DNA of 64,000 bases from positions 124,001 to 188,000 of the forward strand of contig NZ_FOFR01000017.1 of NCBI RefSeq assembly GCF_900110955.1, written 5' to 3'. Below the pieces are notes generated by a model. The model ran no database searches. It was given only the letters and a program-made list of their open reading frames with translations, and was not told the origin of the DNA. This stretch comes from Lentzea xinjiangensis (GTDB lineage: Bacteria > Actinomycetota > Actinomycetes > Mycobacteriales > Pseudonocardiaceae). Numbering within the stretch: position 1 is the first letter of the stretch; each line of letters begins with the position of its first letter. Positions 9,524 through 17,461 of the stretch are shown one piece after another. The position numbers were made by a program, and so were the translations under genes.

Positions 9524-9587
9524 GCGCCGAACCCTTCCGGCGTCCGGCTATTCTCGCGGCCTTCCCAGGGAAAGGGGTGGCGGGGGC
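9524..9587. promoter_or_regulatory. Divergent promoter region of the pPIWI-RE operon and the caspase-helicase gene
   Basis: These 64 bases separate the two divergent starts (9523 minus, 9588 plus). They hold both ribosome binding sites, GGAAGGG for the minus gene and AAAGGGG at 9571-9577 for the plus gene. Any promoters must lie here or within the coding ends, so the two units are likely co-regulated. No clear -10/-35 pair is visible. Confidence 0.4.
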
Positions 9588-12500
9588 GTGCTGGCGCAAG
9601 GTGAGGGTTCCTTCCACGGGCTGTTCGTCGGTCTCGCCCAATACCTGACGGACAGCACGCTGCCGCTGCGCTTCGCGCCGCACGACGCGGCGTCGTTGCG
9701 GGCCTTGTTCCTCGACAACCTTCCGGAGCACCTGCACGGTTCGTTGCGGCTGCTCACTGACGAATCCGCTGGTAGGAGAAGGATCGTCGAAGAGCTGCAC
9801 CACCTCCGCGCCACCTGTTCGGACGAAGATGTGGTGGTGGTCACTTTTTCCGGCCATGGGACGAGCGCACACGAGCTGAACCTCTACGACGACGTGCTGC
9901 CGATGGCCGACCTGGTTGAGCTCGTCTCGGGCATCAAGGCGCGGCAGCTGCTGTTGGTCCTCGACTGCTGTTTCGCGGGCGGAGTGCTTGCCAAGGCGGT
10001 CGCGACGGACCGCGAGGGACCTGAGTCGGTCGAGTCCGTCGTGCGGGGACATCTGGGACGGGGCAGGTACGTGATCACCGCCTGTGGCGAGGACGAGGAG
10101 GCGATCGAGGACACCCGCGCCGGGCACGGGCTGCTCACCGGCCGGCTGCTGAGGGAGTTGCGCGCCGCGCCCGACGAGCCGAGGTCGTTGCACGACGTAC
10201 TGCTGGCGGTGCGGCGCGCGGTGGTCAACCGCGCCATCGAGTGCGATGTGCTGCAAACGCCCATCGTGTTCGTGGAACCGGGCGAAGAGATGCTCTGGCC
10301 AGTGCTCCGCGCCGGTGAGCACTTCGCGGCAGCGGCCGGGGTGGAGGAGCCGCCACCTGCGACCTCGTCGCCGGACAGCCTGCTGGACCACGGCGTTCCT
10401 GCCGGCGTGCTCGATCGTTGGCGAGGCGAGATCCAGAAGCTGACGTCCGTGCAGATGCAGGCGGTGAACGACGCCGGTGTGCTGCGTGGCGGCAACGTGG
10501 TCGCGGTCTCGCCGACGTCGTCCGGCAAGACGCTGATCGGGGAAATGCTAGCCCTGAGCCTCGCGCGCGCGGGTGGCAAGACCGTGTTCCTCTTGCCCAC
10601 CAGGGCACTCGTGAACGAGCAGTTCGAACGTTTCGTGGAGTTGTACGGCGAGGTCGGTCTCGGGGTGGTGCAGGCGACCGGTGAGTCGGGCGAGCGGGTG
10701 CCCGCGATCCTTGACGGCCGGTTCACGATCGCGGTGATGACGTACGAGACCTGCGTGAGCCTGGTGGTGAGTCGGCCGAGTCTGCTGGAGACGATCTCTG
10801 CGCTGGTCGTCGACGAAATCCAGACCATCGGCGACCCACACCGCGGTGCCGTGCTCGAGTTCCTGCTCACCGTGGCGCAGTCAGTGCCTGAGCAGCGCAG
10901 GCCGCAGATAGTCGGGCTGTCCGCTGTGCTTGGCGAGGACTACGGCGATCTCGACGGCTGGCTCGGGGCCAGAGGAGTGCTGAGTCGGGAGCGGCCGGTC
11001 CCGCTGGTCGAGGGCACGCTCGATCCGCACGGCCGCTACCGGTACCGCGATGCCGAAGGAAGGCAGGCGGAGGAGCAACTCGTCGACGAGTCTGACCTCG
11101 ATCTGCCCAGTGTGGACGCTGTGGTGCGACGCGCGGTCCGGGAGGGCGAGCAGGTGATCATCTTCCACAACACCCGGTACCGCGCGCGCGTGCACGCCGA
11201 CAAGTTGGCGGGGATGCTCGGGCTCCCACCTGCGGGCGTGGAGTTGCCTGCGGACGAGGAAATCAAAGCGCGGTCATTGCTGAACCGCTGTCTCAAGGGC
11301 GGTGTGGCTCTGCACAGCGCGGAGCTCGGCAAGGAGGAACGTCGTGCTGTCGAACGGGCTTTTCGCGCGCCTGGCAGCGGAATTCGCGTGATGGTGTCCA
11401 CCACGACGCTGGCCGACGGCGTCAACCTGCCGGCGAGGACCGTGGTCGTGGCGGAGCTCTGGCACGAGGACGAGGACGGGACACGGCCGTACTCGCTGGG
11501 GAAGGTCCGCACAATGGTGGGCAGGGCGGGACGTCGCGGGCTGGCTTCGAGCGGTCGCGCGATCATCCTCGTGGGCAGTGACCGCGAGGCGGAGCAGGAC
11601 GTCTGGGACCGCTACCTGCTCGCCGCACCGGAACGGTTGTGTTCGGTGCTGCTGGACGACTCCGAGCTCACCACGCTGTTGCTCCGGGTGATCGCCGTTC
11701 TGCGGGGCCCTGGCCGCAAACCTGGATGGACTGACGTCCTGGATTTCCTGGATCGGAGCTTCGCCGCGCACCGGATCCGCCTGGAGGAACCTAAGGGAGC
11801 GGTTCCACGGCGGCCGGTGCGGAAGGCGATCGACGAACTCATCGGGCTGGGGCTGGTCCACCGGCGGCCGGGCGAGCTCGAGCTCACCCCGCTGGGCGAT
11901 GCAGTGAGCAGAGGCAGCCTCCGCGTCCAGTCGGTCAGCGATGTCGTGGACGTGCTGCGCACACTCGAGCCGCAGCAAGTGACCTCCGAAGTGCTGATCG
12001 CCCTGGCGCAGCTCACCGTCGAGCTCGATGCCGCCCCGAGGTTGGGCGGTGGCCGCAACCGTGCCAGGGCACAAGCGATGGTCAGCGCGCAGGTGCGGGA
12101 ACTGGGTCTGCCGAAGTCCGTTGTGGACGCTGTGCTGCGCGGGCCTGGGGCGCTTGATCGCTCCCGGCGTGTGATCGCCTGTCTGAAATGGGCGCGCACC
12201 GTTCCTCTCCCGCAGATCGAGAGTTCGCTGGCACCGGCGGGGTCGGATGCGGGACCGGTGCGGCAGGTGGTGCTCAGGACTCGTGACGTCATCGAGACCA
12301 TGGTCGGCATCGCCGCGCAGGTGCACCAGGAACTCGACCTGCGCGCTCTCTCGTTGCTCCCAGCACAGTTGGACTTCGGGGTCCCGCCAGGACTTGCGGC
12401 GGTGGCGCTGCACGCGGGCGGCCAGCTGACGCGTCAGCACTACCTCCGGCTGCTGTCCGGCGGGATCGGCACCTCGGCTGCAATTCTATCCTCAGATGAC

Positions 12501-12659
12501 GACCTGCTGGCGGTGTTCGCAGGGCCGGGACTGGTGGCTGCGCTCAGAATCGCCGCGGAGCTGGCTGCGGAAACCGAGGCGGTGGGCGCCAGTTCAGTCG
12601 ACGACATAGGCGCCTGCTCTCAAAGCAAGTCGGCCCTCGTGGCATATCTGAGGACATAA
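9588..12659 (+). CDS. Caspase-like peptidase (C14) fused to a Ski2-like DExH helicase
   Basis: A 1023-residue fusion; GTG 9588 is chosen because AAAGGGG lies about 10 bases upstream. Residues 1 to about 220 form a caspase/metacaspase-like fold: VVVVTFSGHGTS puts the catalytic His at residue 90, and LLVLDCCFAGG puts the catalytic Cys at 127/128. From about 280 there is a superfamily 2 helicase: SPTSSGKTLIGE (Walker A Lys near 314), LLPTRALVNEQ (motif Ia), LVVDEIQTI (DEIQ near 410), VSTTTLADGVNLPA and VGRAGRRG (motifs V and VI). The rest resembles a Ski2-type winged-helix and helical tail. Inference: a nucleic-acid sensor or remodeller that gates a protease for abortive defence. It diverges from the pPIWI-RE operon, so a functional link is plausible but unproven. 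Confidence 0.82.
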   Translation: MLAQGEGSFHGLFVGLAQYLTDSTLPLRFAPHDAASLRALFLDNLPEHLHGSLRLLTDESAGRRRIVEELHHLRATCSDEDVVVVTFSGHGTSAHELNLYDDVLPMADLVELVSGIKARQLLLVLDCCFAGGVLAKAVATDREGPESVESVVRGHLGRGRYVITACGEDEEAIEDTRAGHGLLTGRLLRELRAAPDEPRSLHDVLLAVRRAVVNRAIECDVLQTPIVFVEPGEEMLWPVLRAGEHFAAAAGVEEPPPATSSPDSLLDHGVPAGVLDRWRGEIQKLTSVQMQAVNDAGVLRGGNVVAVSPTSSGKTLIGEMLALSLARAGGKTVFLLPTRALVNEQFERFVELYGEVGLGVVQATGESGERVPAILDGRFTIAVMTYETCVSLVVSRPSLLETISALVVDEIQTIGDPHRGAVLEFLLTVAQSVPEQRRPQIVGLSAVLGEDYGDLDGWLGARGVLSRERPVPLVEGTLDPHGRYRYRDAEGRQAEEQLVDESDLDLPSVDAVVRRAVREGEQVIIFHNTRYRARVHADKLAGMLGLPPAGVELPADEEIKARSLLNRCLKGGVALHSAELGKEERRAVERAFRAPGSGIRVMVSTTTLADGVNLPARTVVVAELWHEDEDGTRPYSLGKVRTMVGRAGRRGLASSGRAIILVGSDREAEQDVWDRYLLAAPERLCSVLLDDSELTTLLLRVIAVLRGPGRKPGWTDVLDFLDRSFAAHRIRLEEPKGAVPRRPVRKAIDELIGLGLVHRRPGELELTPLGDAVSRGSLRVQSVSDVVDVLRTLEPQQVTSEVLIALAQLTVELDAAPRLGGGRNRARAQAMVSAQVRELGLPKSVVDAVLRGPGALDRSRRVIACLKWARTVPLPQIESSLAPAGSDAGPVRQVVLRTRDVIETMVGIAAQVHQELDLRALSLLPAQLDFGVPPGLAAVALHAGGQLTRQHYLRLLSGGIGTSAAILSSDDDLLAVFAGPGLVAALRIAAELAAETEAVGASSVDDIGACSQSKSALVAYLRT

Positions 12660-12720
12660 AGGTCCTTGAGTTGGGCTCCAGCGACTGCGGCAAGACGAGT
12701 CTTGACGCCTGGGCCACTGA

Positions 12721-12876
12721 TCGGATGGCCGGGACCTGAAAGCGCTTCCCGAGGTCGTTGACCTGTGCTGCGCACGCGAGGCCGCCAAGGCTGCGGAGCT
12801 GAGGGCCGCTGGATGGAAGGTAGCGCGCACAACCTTGCAGCAATGTTGGACTGGCGCAGCTCTCATCGAGGGATAA
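12721..12876 (+). pseudogene. Possible gene remnant (about 51 residues, no start)
   Basis: Between an in-frame TGA just upstream and the TAA at 12874-12876, the frame reads ALPEVVDLCCAREAAKA and ends GWKVARTTLQQCW..IEG. The composition is protein-like, but there is no start codon or ribosome binding site, so it is either a decayed fragment or chance. The family is not recognised. Confidence 0.25.
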
Positions 12877-13220
12877 GGCCAGTCTGCTCAATGCGGACCG
12901 TGCAAGAAGTTCATCGAGATTTATTAACTAGTGCAGGGGGCGCTGGCTGACCAGTGCGGACCTCAGGAACGCGCTTGCCTAAGGTGGCGCTGGCCCACTC
13001 AACGCACACATTCAGGATCCCGAACGGGACGTCGCCAAGACAGTGATTGGTCTGCTACAGCTGCCCTCGTCGACGGGGCCGAGGTGACGTGCGACGAGGC
13101 AAGTTTGCTACCACATTTACTACCGAAGCCCCGAGAGCGGAGAGCGATGGACACCGAGAGATCTTCCATGTGCCCAGGTCAGAGGCTTCGGTCGTAAGGA
13201 TGATGCCGGAGCTGAACCTG

Positions 13221-13239
13221 GTGACCTCTTCGGTACTGG
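13221..13239 (-). repeat. tRNA-Val-like fragment, candidate attachment scar
   Basis: Bases 13221-13234 are identical over 14 bases to 13416-13429 inside the tRNA-Val(CAC) gene, covering the 3' side of the anticodon stem, the variable loop and the start of the T stem. The match continues with one inserted base into the GGTTC of the T loop. Both copies have the same orientation, about 195 bp apart. This is what a partial att duplication would look like, but no integrase gene is present. Confidence 0.4.
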
Positions 13240-13338
13240 CGAATAGATCACGGGCTGGATGGGTGATAAGCCGTTGACCTGCGGGTTCGCAGTACGCAGA
13301 CCTGAGGTTGGCGGGGCAGTTCTGCCTACGCACCGCAA

Positions 13339-13371
13339 ACGGCCTGTCGATGGAATCCATCGACAGGCCGT
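13339..13371 (-). terminator. Hairpin terminator downstream of tRNA-Val(CAC)
   Basis: A perfect inverted repeat with 15-base arms, ACGGCCTGTCGATGG at 13339-13353 and its complement at 13357-13371, and a 3-base loop. It lies 21 bp past the 3' end of the minus-strand tRNA, as expected for its terminator. Confidence 0.65.
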
Positions 13372-13392
13372 CTGACTAGGTAAAACACGATG

Positions 13393-13464
13393 TGGGCGAT
13401 ACTGGGATCGAACCAGTGACCTCTTCGGTGTGAACGAAGCGCTCTCCCGCTGAGCTAAACGCCC
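13393..13464 (-). tRNA. tRNA-Val (CAC anticodon)
   Basis: A 72-base cloverleaf starting GGGCGTTTAGCTCAGCGGG. The anticodon loop TTCACAC sits on a CTTCG/CGAAG stem and gives anticodon CAC, reading GUG. The T arm is CTGGTTCGATCCCAG. The acceptor stem has one T-T mismatch at pair 6-67. CCA is not encoded. Its 3' end faces the defence island at 1-12.7 kb. Confidence 0.93.
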
Positions 13465-13520
13465 GTGTTCTGTTGTGGTGCTGCCCCGCTCTCGCGGTGT
13501 GGCCATAGCTTACAACATCA

Positions 13521-13943
13521 TCAACGAGAACCAAAAATCGGGCTCTGCAACCAGCTCCACTCGAGGCCGAACCAGCCTCCTACCAGCGCAAACACGTTGA
13601 GGAGGTAGCAGGTGACGAGCACGATGCCGCAGACACCGGCCATCACGAGGCCGCGGACCCAGGACGGCTGGCGCTTGAGCCACTCGACCCAGCGGTCGTA
13701 GTAGCGCTTCGCGAACTGCAGGACGCGGCCCGCCCACTCGAACTCCGTGGCGAGGATCGCGAGGCCCGCGAAGACCACGAGCCAGCCAGGGCCGGGGTAC
13801 GGGATCATGATGACGCCCGCGACCAGCACCAGGCCGCCGATCACGCCCACGCCGATGCGGTAGGCCAGGTTCAGCGCCGGGTTGCGGTGGAACCAGTGGC
13901 GCCAGCCCTTGTGCTCGTCGGGCTTCACGTCGGGCTTGGTCAT
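13521..13943 (-). CDS. TIGR02611/PGPGW family membrane protein
   Basis: A 140-residue protein from ATG 13943 (MTKPDVKPDEHKGWRHWFHR). It has hydrophobic segments IGVGVIGGLVLVAGVIMI and WLVVFAGLAILATEF around the family motif PYPGPGW, and a third, GLVMAGVCGIVLVTCYLLNV, near the C-terminus. The motif and layout fit the actinobacterial TIGR02611 proteins, small inner-membrane proteins of unknown role. It follows the anti-sigma gene by 22 bp on the same strand, so it may be co-transcribed. Confidence 0.8.
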   Translation of the reverse strand: MTKPDVKPDEHKGWRHWFHRNPALNLAYRIGVGVIGGLVLVAGVIMIPYPGPGWLVVFAGLAILATEFEWAGRVLQFAKRYYDRWVEWLKRQPSWVRGLVMAGVCGIVLVTCYLLNVFALVGGWFGLEWSWLQSPIFGSR

Positions 13944-13965
13944 GTGCAGATCATCCTGGTGGGAC

Positions 13966-14748
13966 TCAGGCGGGTGCAACCTGGCCTCCTGCCAGCACCT
14001 CGGAGGGTTTCGGCGGGGCTTGGCGGCCCGGTTCGAGCGACACCGCGAAGGTCGTGTGCTTGTGCGCTTGGGACGACCAGGCCAGCAGTCGCGGGTCGGT
14101 CGAGCCTGCTCGTACGTCGAACATCGCCAACGGTACCGGCGGTTCCGTGCTCGCACCCCAAACTACGTAGACGTGACCCGAGTCGTTCGGTTCGAGTTTC
14201 ACCGGCATCACCGCGCCCGAGGTCGGGTTGGACAGCACCACGGCCACTTCGTCGCCGGTTTTGGTGCGCAGGACCGCCCTGTTCGTGGCCGGGTCGGCGG
14301 CCAGGGAGAGGGCTTTGTTCAGCTCGTCCGTGCGTGCCTGTGCGGCTGTGACGTCGTCTGAGAGCTGGTTCACGCGCACGCCCAGGTAGCTGCCGCCGAC
14401 CAGGACGGCGAGGGCCGCCGCAGCCGCCAGCAGCGTGCGGCCGGTTCGGCGGCGGCTCTGCGGGTGGATCGGGTGGGGCGCCGCGTGGGTTGGGGGCTGT
14501 GGGGCGGGCACTTCCTGCGGGGTGTGCTCGATCTGTTCCAGCAGCCTCGCGCGCAGGTGGGGTGGTGGCTGCTCCTGGCGGACCGCGCCGCCGATGCCCG
14601 CGAGGACCTCCTGCGTCGACTCCACCGTGCGCCGGCACGCGGGGCAGGTCGGCAGGTGGTCGCGGACCAGTGCTTCCTCGTCCGGCTCCAGCGAGTGCAT
14701 CGCCCAGCCGACGGCGAGCTCCTCGCGAGGGCACATCTCGCCGTTCAC
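13966..14748 (-). CDS. Anti-sigma factor, RskA-like, with ZAS zinc motif
   Basis: A 260-residue membrane protein. GTG 14748 overlaps the sigma factor stop (GTGA), which supports coupled translation; an ATG 12 bp further in is an alternative. The N-terminal cytoplasmic domain has DHLPTCPACRR, giving H31-X3-C35-X2-C38, the zinc-binding anti-sigma motif. A single membrane segment LLAAAAALAVLVGGSYLGV lies near residues 107-127. The extracytoplasmic C-terminal domain (GHVYVVWGA..VPLAMFDV) is typical of RskA. It holds its partner sigma factor at the membrane until a signal triggers proteolysis (family knowledge). Confidence 0.88.
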   Translation of the reverse strand: MNGEMCPREELAVGWAMHSLEPDEEALVRDHLPTCPACRRTVESTQEVLAGIGGAVRQEQPPPHLRARLLEQIEHTPQEVPAPQPPTHAAPHPIHPQSRRRTGRTLLAAAAALAVLVGGSYLGVRVNQLSDDVTAAQARTDELNKALSLAADPATNRAVLRTKTGDEVAVVLSNPTSGAVMPVKLEPNDSGHVYVVWGASTEPPVPLAMFDVRAGSTDPRLLAWSSQAHKHTTFAVSLEPGRQAPPKPSEVLAGGQVAPA

Positions 14749-15389
14749 CGGTGGACTCCCGTCGTTTCGCCGGTCTCGCCGGCCCACAAGTTCCCCAACG
14801 TGCTTCTCAGGCGTCTGATCGCCGCGAACGTGCGCGATTTCACAGTTCCGAGCGGTACGCCCGTCAGCTTGGCCACTTCGCATTGCGTGTAGCCGCCGAG
14901 ATAGGCGAGCGTGATGACTTGTCGCTGCTCCTCGGGCAATGTTCGCAAAGCCGCCCTGACCTCGGCGCTCACCACGCTCACCAACGCCTCGCGGTCCGAA
15001 CCCTCGGCCGACGGTGAGACGTCTTCGGTCAGGGGAACAGTTCGACGGCGTTGGGTGTTCTCCTTACGTACGGCGTCCACCGCGCGGTGGTGAACCAGAG
15101 TCATCAGCCAGGTGCCGAAACCTCCGCGCGTGGGGTCGAACCTGGCGGGGTGCCGCCAGAGCGCGAGGAACGCCTCCTGGACCACGTCCTCGGCCAGTTC
15201 CGGGTCCACGCAGATGCGTCTGGCCAGCGAATACGCTGGTGTGCCGTACCTGTCGTACAGCTCGCCGAACGCCGGCCGATCGCCCTGTGCGAGCCTGTGC
15301 ACGAGGTCGGAATCGGTCGGCCGGCCGTCGCGTGGCGCAACGGGTGGACCGGGCGAGTCAGCCACCAGAGATGTCCTCACGTCCAACAT
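14745..15389 (-). CDS. ECF-type RNA polymerase sigma factor (SigK-like)
   Basis: About 214 residues from ATG 15389 (MLDVRTSLVADS); the start is uncertain because no clear ribosome binding site is visible and the frame is open further upstream. Sigma region 2 covers residues about 30-100 (FGELYDRYGTPAY, AEDVVQEAFLALW, TWLMTLVHHRAVDAVR) and region 4 covers 150-205 (RTLPEEQRQVITLAYLGGYT, GTVKSRTFAAIRRLR). There is no C-terminal SnoaL extension. Paired with an RskA-type anti-sigma factor, it matches the SigK group of stress-responsive sigma factors. Regulon unknown. Confidence 0.9.
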   Translation of the reverse strand: MLDVRTSLVADSPGPPVAPRDGRPTDSDLVHRLAQGDRPAFGELYDRYGTPAYSLARRICVDPELAEDVVQEAFLALWRHPARFDPTRGGFGTWLMTLVHHRAVDAVRKENTQRRRTVPLTEDVSPSAEGSDREALVSVVSAEVRAALRTLPEEQRQVITLAYLGGYTQCEVAKLTGVPLGTVKSRTFAAIRRLRSTLGNLWAGETGETTGVHR

Positions 15390-15621
15390 TCGCGCAACAG
15401 CCGGTACCGGGTTCAGGTTAGACCCAGCAAGATGGGACTCGCTGAACACCGGCTGGGGAGCGAGGAGGACACAGAGTGCGTGCAAACGGTCGCGTTACGC
15501 AGTCAAGATGACCCGATGGGGTGATCTGGGCCGGTATTGCGAGCGTTCCTCGCCACATGCACGTCACAACTAAGCTGCTCGGTCGTTTCATTGACCGGGA
15601 AGGGAGAAGAGGGTAACGACG

Positions 15622-16047
15622 ATGCGCAACGATCACGTGACGCTCCGCTCGACAGCGGTCTTCGACCTGCTGGCGCCGAGGACCCCCGCGGTCCCGGTTC
15701 AGGTGGAGCTGCGATATGACACGAAGGACCCGTACGCGGTCGTCGCCGCGTTCCGCACCGGCCGCGCCGGTTGGGTCGAGTGGGTGTTCGCCCGCGACCT
15801 GCTCGCAGACGGTCTCATCGCCGACGCCGGCGACGGTGACGTCCGGATCCGCCCCGCTGCCGACGACCCCGAGGTCGTCGTCATCGAGCTGAGCTCGCCC
15901 TCCGGGCACGCCATGTTCGAGGCGTCCGCCCAGGAGCTCGCAGACTTCCTCGACCGCACCTATGACGTCGTGGTGCCGGGCAACGAGCACCTCTGGGTCA
16001 ACGTCGACGAGGCGCTCACGCACCTCATCTCGAACGATCTGAGCTGA
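15622..16047 (+). CDS. SsgA/SsgB-family sporulation and cell division regulator
   Basis: A 141-residue protein starting MRNDHVTLRSTAVFDLLAP, with a purine-rich ribosome binding site (GGAAGGGAGAAGAGGG) upstream. It has the family features VELRYDTKDPYAVVAAFRT, VEWVFARDLLADGL and a short acidic C-terminus. SsgA-like proteins occur only in morphologically complex actinomycetes and control septum site placement by guiding FtsZ in aerial hyphae or other dividing cells. Which paralogue this is (SsgA or SsgB type) cannot be settled here; in Pseudonocardiaceae the core copy is usually SsgB. Confidence 0.88.
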   Translation: MRNDHVTLRSTAVFDLLAPRTPAVPVQVELRYDTKDPYAVVAAFRTGRAGWVEWVFARDLLADGLIADAGDGDVRIRPAADDPEVVVIELSSPSGHAMFEASAQELADFLDRTYDVVVPGNEHLWVNVDEALTHLISNDLS

Positions 16048-16153
16048 GTAACCCGAGGTAGGGGGCCCGCGAAGGCGGTGCGGGCACCCCCGGTGAAACC
16101 CGCTTGAACCCCTCGTATAAGGTTGTTCCAACATCACGAAGTCAGTGATGTAC

Positions 16154-16226
16154 GCGGATGTAGCGCAGTTGGTAGCGCATCACCTTGCCAAGGTGAGGGT
16201 CGCGAGTTCGAGTCTCGTCATCCGCT
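16154..16226 (+). tRNA. tRNA-Gly (GCC anticodon), copy 1
   Basis: A 73-base cloverleaf starting GCGGATGTAGCGCAG. Anticodon loop TTGCCAA on a CACC/GGTG stem gives GCC. T arm GCGAGTTCGAGTCTCGT. Identical to the copy at 16559. Confidence 0.95.
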
Positions 16227-16255
16227 CTGTGGGTCCTTCGTGGACTCATGCTCCT

Positions 16256-16327
16256 GGCGGAGTGGCCGAGTGGCTTAGGCAAGGGCCTGCAAAGCCCTGT
16301 ACACGGGTTCGATTCCCGTCTCCGCCT
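16256..16327 (+). tRNA. tRNA-Cys (GCA anticodon)
   Basis: A cloverleaf starting GGCGGAGTGGCCGAGTGG. Anticodon loop CTGCAAA within GGGC...GCCC gives GCA. T arm CGGGTTCGATTCCCG and discriminator T. It ends one base before the next tRNA. Confidence 0.94.
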
Positions 16328-16328
16328 C

Positions 16329-16400
<72 letters not shown>

Positions 16401-16409
16401 CTTCGGATC

Positions 16410-16450
16410 GCCAGTGGGGCCAGGTGCACAGCGCACCTGGCCCCACTGGC
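16410..16450 (+). terminator. Strong hairpin after the first tRNA block
   Basis: Perfect 18-base arms, GCCAGTGGGGCCAGGTGC at 16410-16427 and its complement at 16433-16450, with a 5-base loop. It is followed by GTTT rather than a long T run, as is usual in high-GC actinobacteria. It lies 10 bp after tRNA-Val copy 1. Confidence 0.7.
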
Positions 16451-16558
16451 GTTTCCGGGCCGGCCGCTGGGATGCGTCAGGCTCAAGATCAGCCGATTTG
16501 GAAGTTCCGGGGACCGTCGGATAAAGTTCCTCTCGCACCACGGGAAACCGGGGGGCAC

Positions 16559-16631
16559 GCGGATGTAGCGCAGTTGGTAGCGCATCACCTTGCCAAGGTG
16601 AGGGTCGCGAGTTCGAGTCTCGTCATCCGCT
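16559..16631 (+). tRNA. tRNA-Gly (GCC anticodon), copy 2
   Basis: Identical over all 73 bases to the tRNA-Gly at 16154. The preceding bases differ from copy 1, so the duplication breakpoint lies close to the gene. Confidence 0.95.
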
Positions 16632-16632
16632 C

Positions 16633-16704
<72 letters not shown>

Positions 16705-16712
16705 CTCTTCGT

Positions 16713-16750
16713 CAGGAAGCCCTCGATCGGACACGATCGGGGGCTTCCTG
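16713..16750 (+). terminator. Hairpin terminator after the second tRNA block
   Basis: Arms CAGGAAGCCCTCGATCG (16713-16729) and CGATCGGGGGCTTCCTG (16734-16750) pair fully with one G-T wobble and a 4-base loop. Confidence 0.75.
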
Positions 16751-16869
16751 CTGTACTGACTCTGGTCGGTGCGCGGTCCAGTTTTTGTCCAATTTATTGG
16801 TCGAAACAGCCGAAAATGCCCACTTTTTTGTCTTTTATCGCGCGTTGATCGCATCTACTGTTCAGTGTC

Positions 16870-17459
16870 GTGTCCGGCTACAAGTACGACTTCTTCATCA
16901 GCTACTGCCGATACGGCAGCGTGCAGAGATGGCTGCTGAACCATTTCCTCGACAAGCTCAGGGAATGTTTGGCCGACCAGTACGCGCCGACTCCCAAGGT
17001 GTACGTCGACCGGTCGATGGAACGGGCGTGCACTGGCCGTCGAACCTGCGGGACGCGCTGCGGCACAGCAAGATCATGATCCAGCTCCTCACGCCGCAGT
17101 ACTACGAGTCGCGCTGGTGCATGGCCGAGCAGAACAGCATGCGGGCCAGGGAGCAGATGCTGGGCCTCGCCAGCCTGGAGGTCTCGCAGGGGCTGATCTA
17201 CCCGATTCTCTACTCCGACTCCGAGAACTTCCCGATCGAGGAGAAAGAGCGTTCCTGGGTGGATTTCAAGGACGTGGCCCATCCGGATCCCGTTTATCAG
17301 CAGAGCCGGAAGTACCTCCGGTTTCACACACGCGTCAACAACTTGGCCGCGGACCTGGTGCGGCTCGCCAACCAGGTGCCGCCGTGGCGGTCGGACTGGC
17401 CTGACGTCGATCCACCGGAACCCCCGCTCATGCCGCCGCCGCAGATACCGAGGTTCTGA
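16870..17459 (+). pseudogene. TIR-domain gene with a single-base frameshift
   Basis: From GTG 16870 the frame reads MSGYKYDFFISYCRYG, then LRECLADQYAPTPKVYVDRS, a clear TIR N-terminus, but it runs into nonsense after MER. From 17025 the next frame continues exactly where a TIR domain should: GVHWPSNLRDALRHSKIMIQ, LLTPQYYESRWCMAEQNSM, ending PPLMPPPQIPRF. Restoring one base at about 17023-17024 (CGGGC to CCGGGC) joins the halves into a protein of about 196 residues. SRWCMAEQ is where TIR NADases place their catalytic Glu, so the intact product would be a candidate NAD-consuming effector. It lies 2 bp upstream of the KGGVGR gene. The break may be a real mutation or a sequencing error. Confidence 0.8.
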
Positions 17460-17461
17460 CC

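Larger units (their letters stand above)
12660..13392. other. Gene-free stretch with decayed sequence between the island and tRNA-Val
   Basis: About 730 bp without a convincing gene. Open frames here have no ribosome binding site, mixed codon bias and no recognisable motif. The stretch holds a short coding-like remnant (12721-12876), a piece resembling the tRNA-Val 3' half (13221-13239) and the tRNA terminator (13339-13371). It looks like the eroded edge of an integrated element. Confidence 0.5.

Noticed and set aside
9348..9587. Upstream extension of the caspase-helicase by 80 residues
   Set aside because: It overlaps the start of the divergent nuclease gene, has no ribosome binding site, and adds low-quality residues; GTG 9588 has a good site.
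13047..13360. Small frames in the spacer before tRNA-Val
   Set aside because: No ribosome binding site, mixed codon bias and no motif on either strand.
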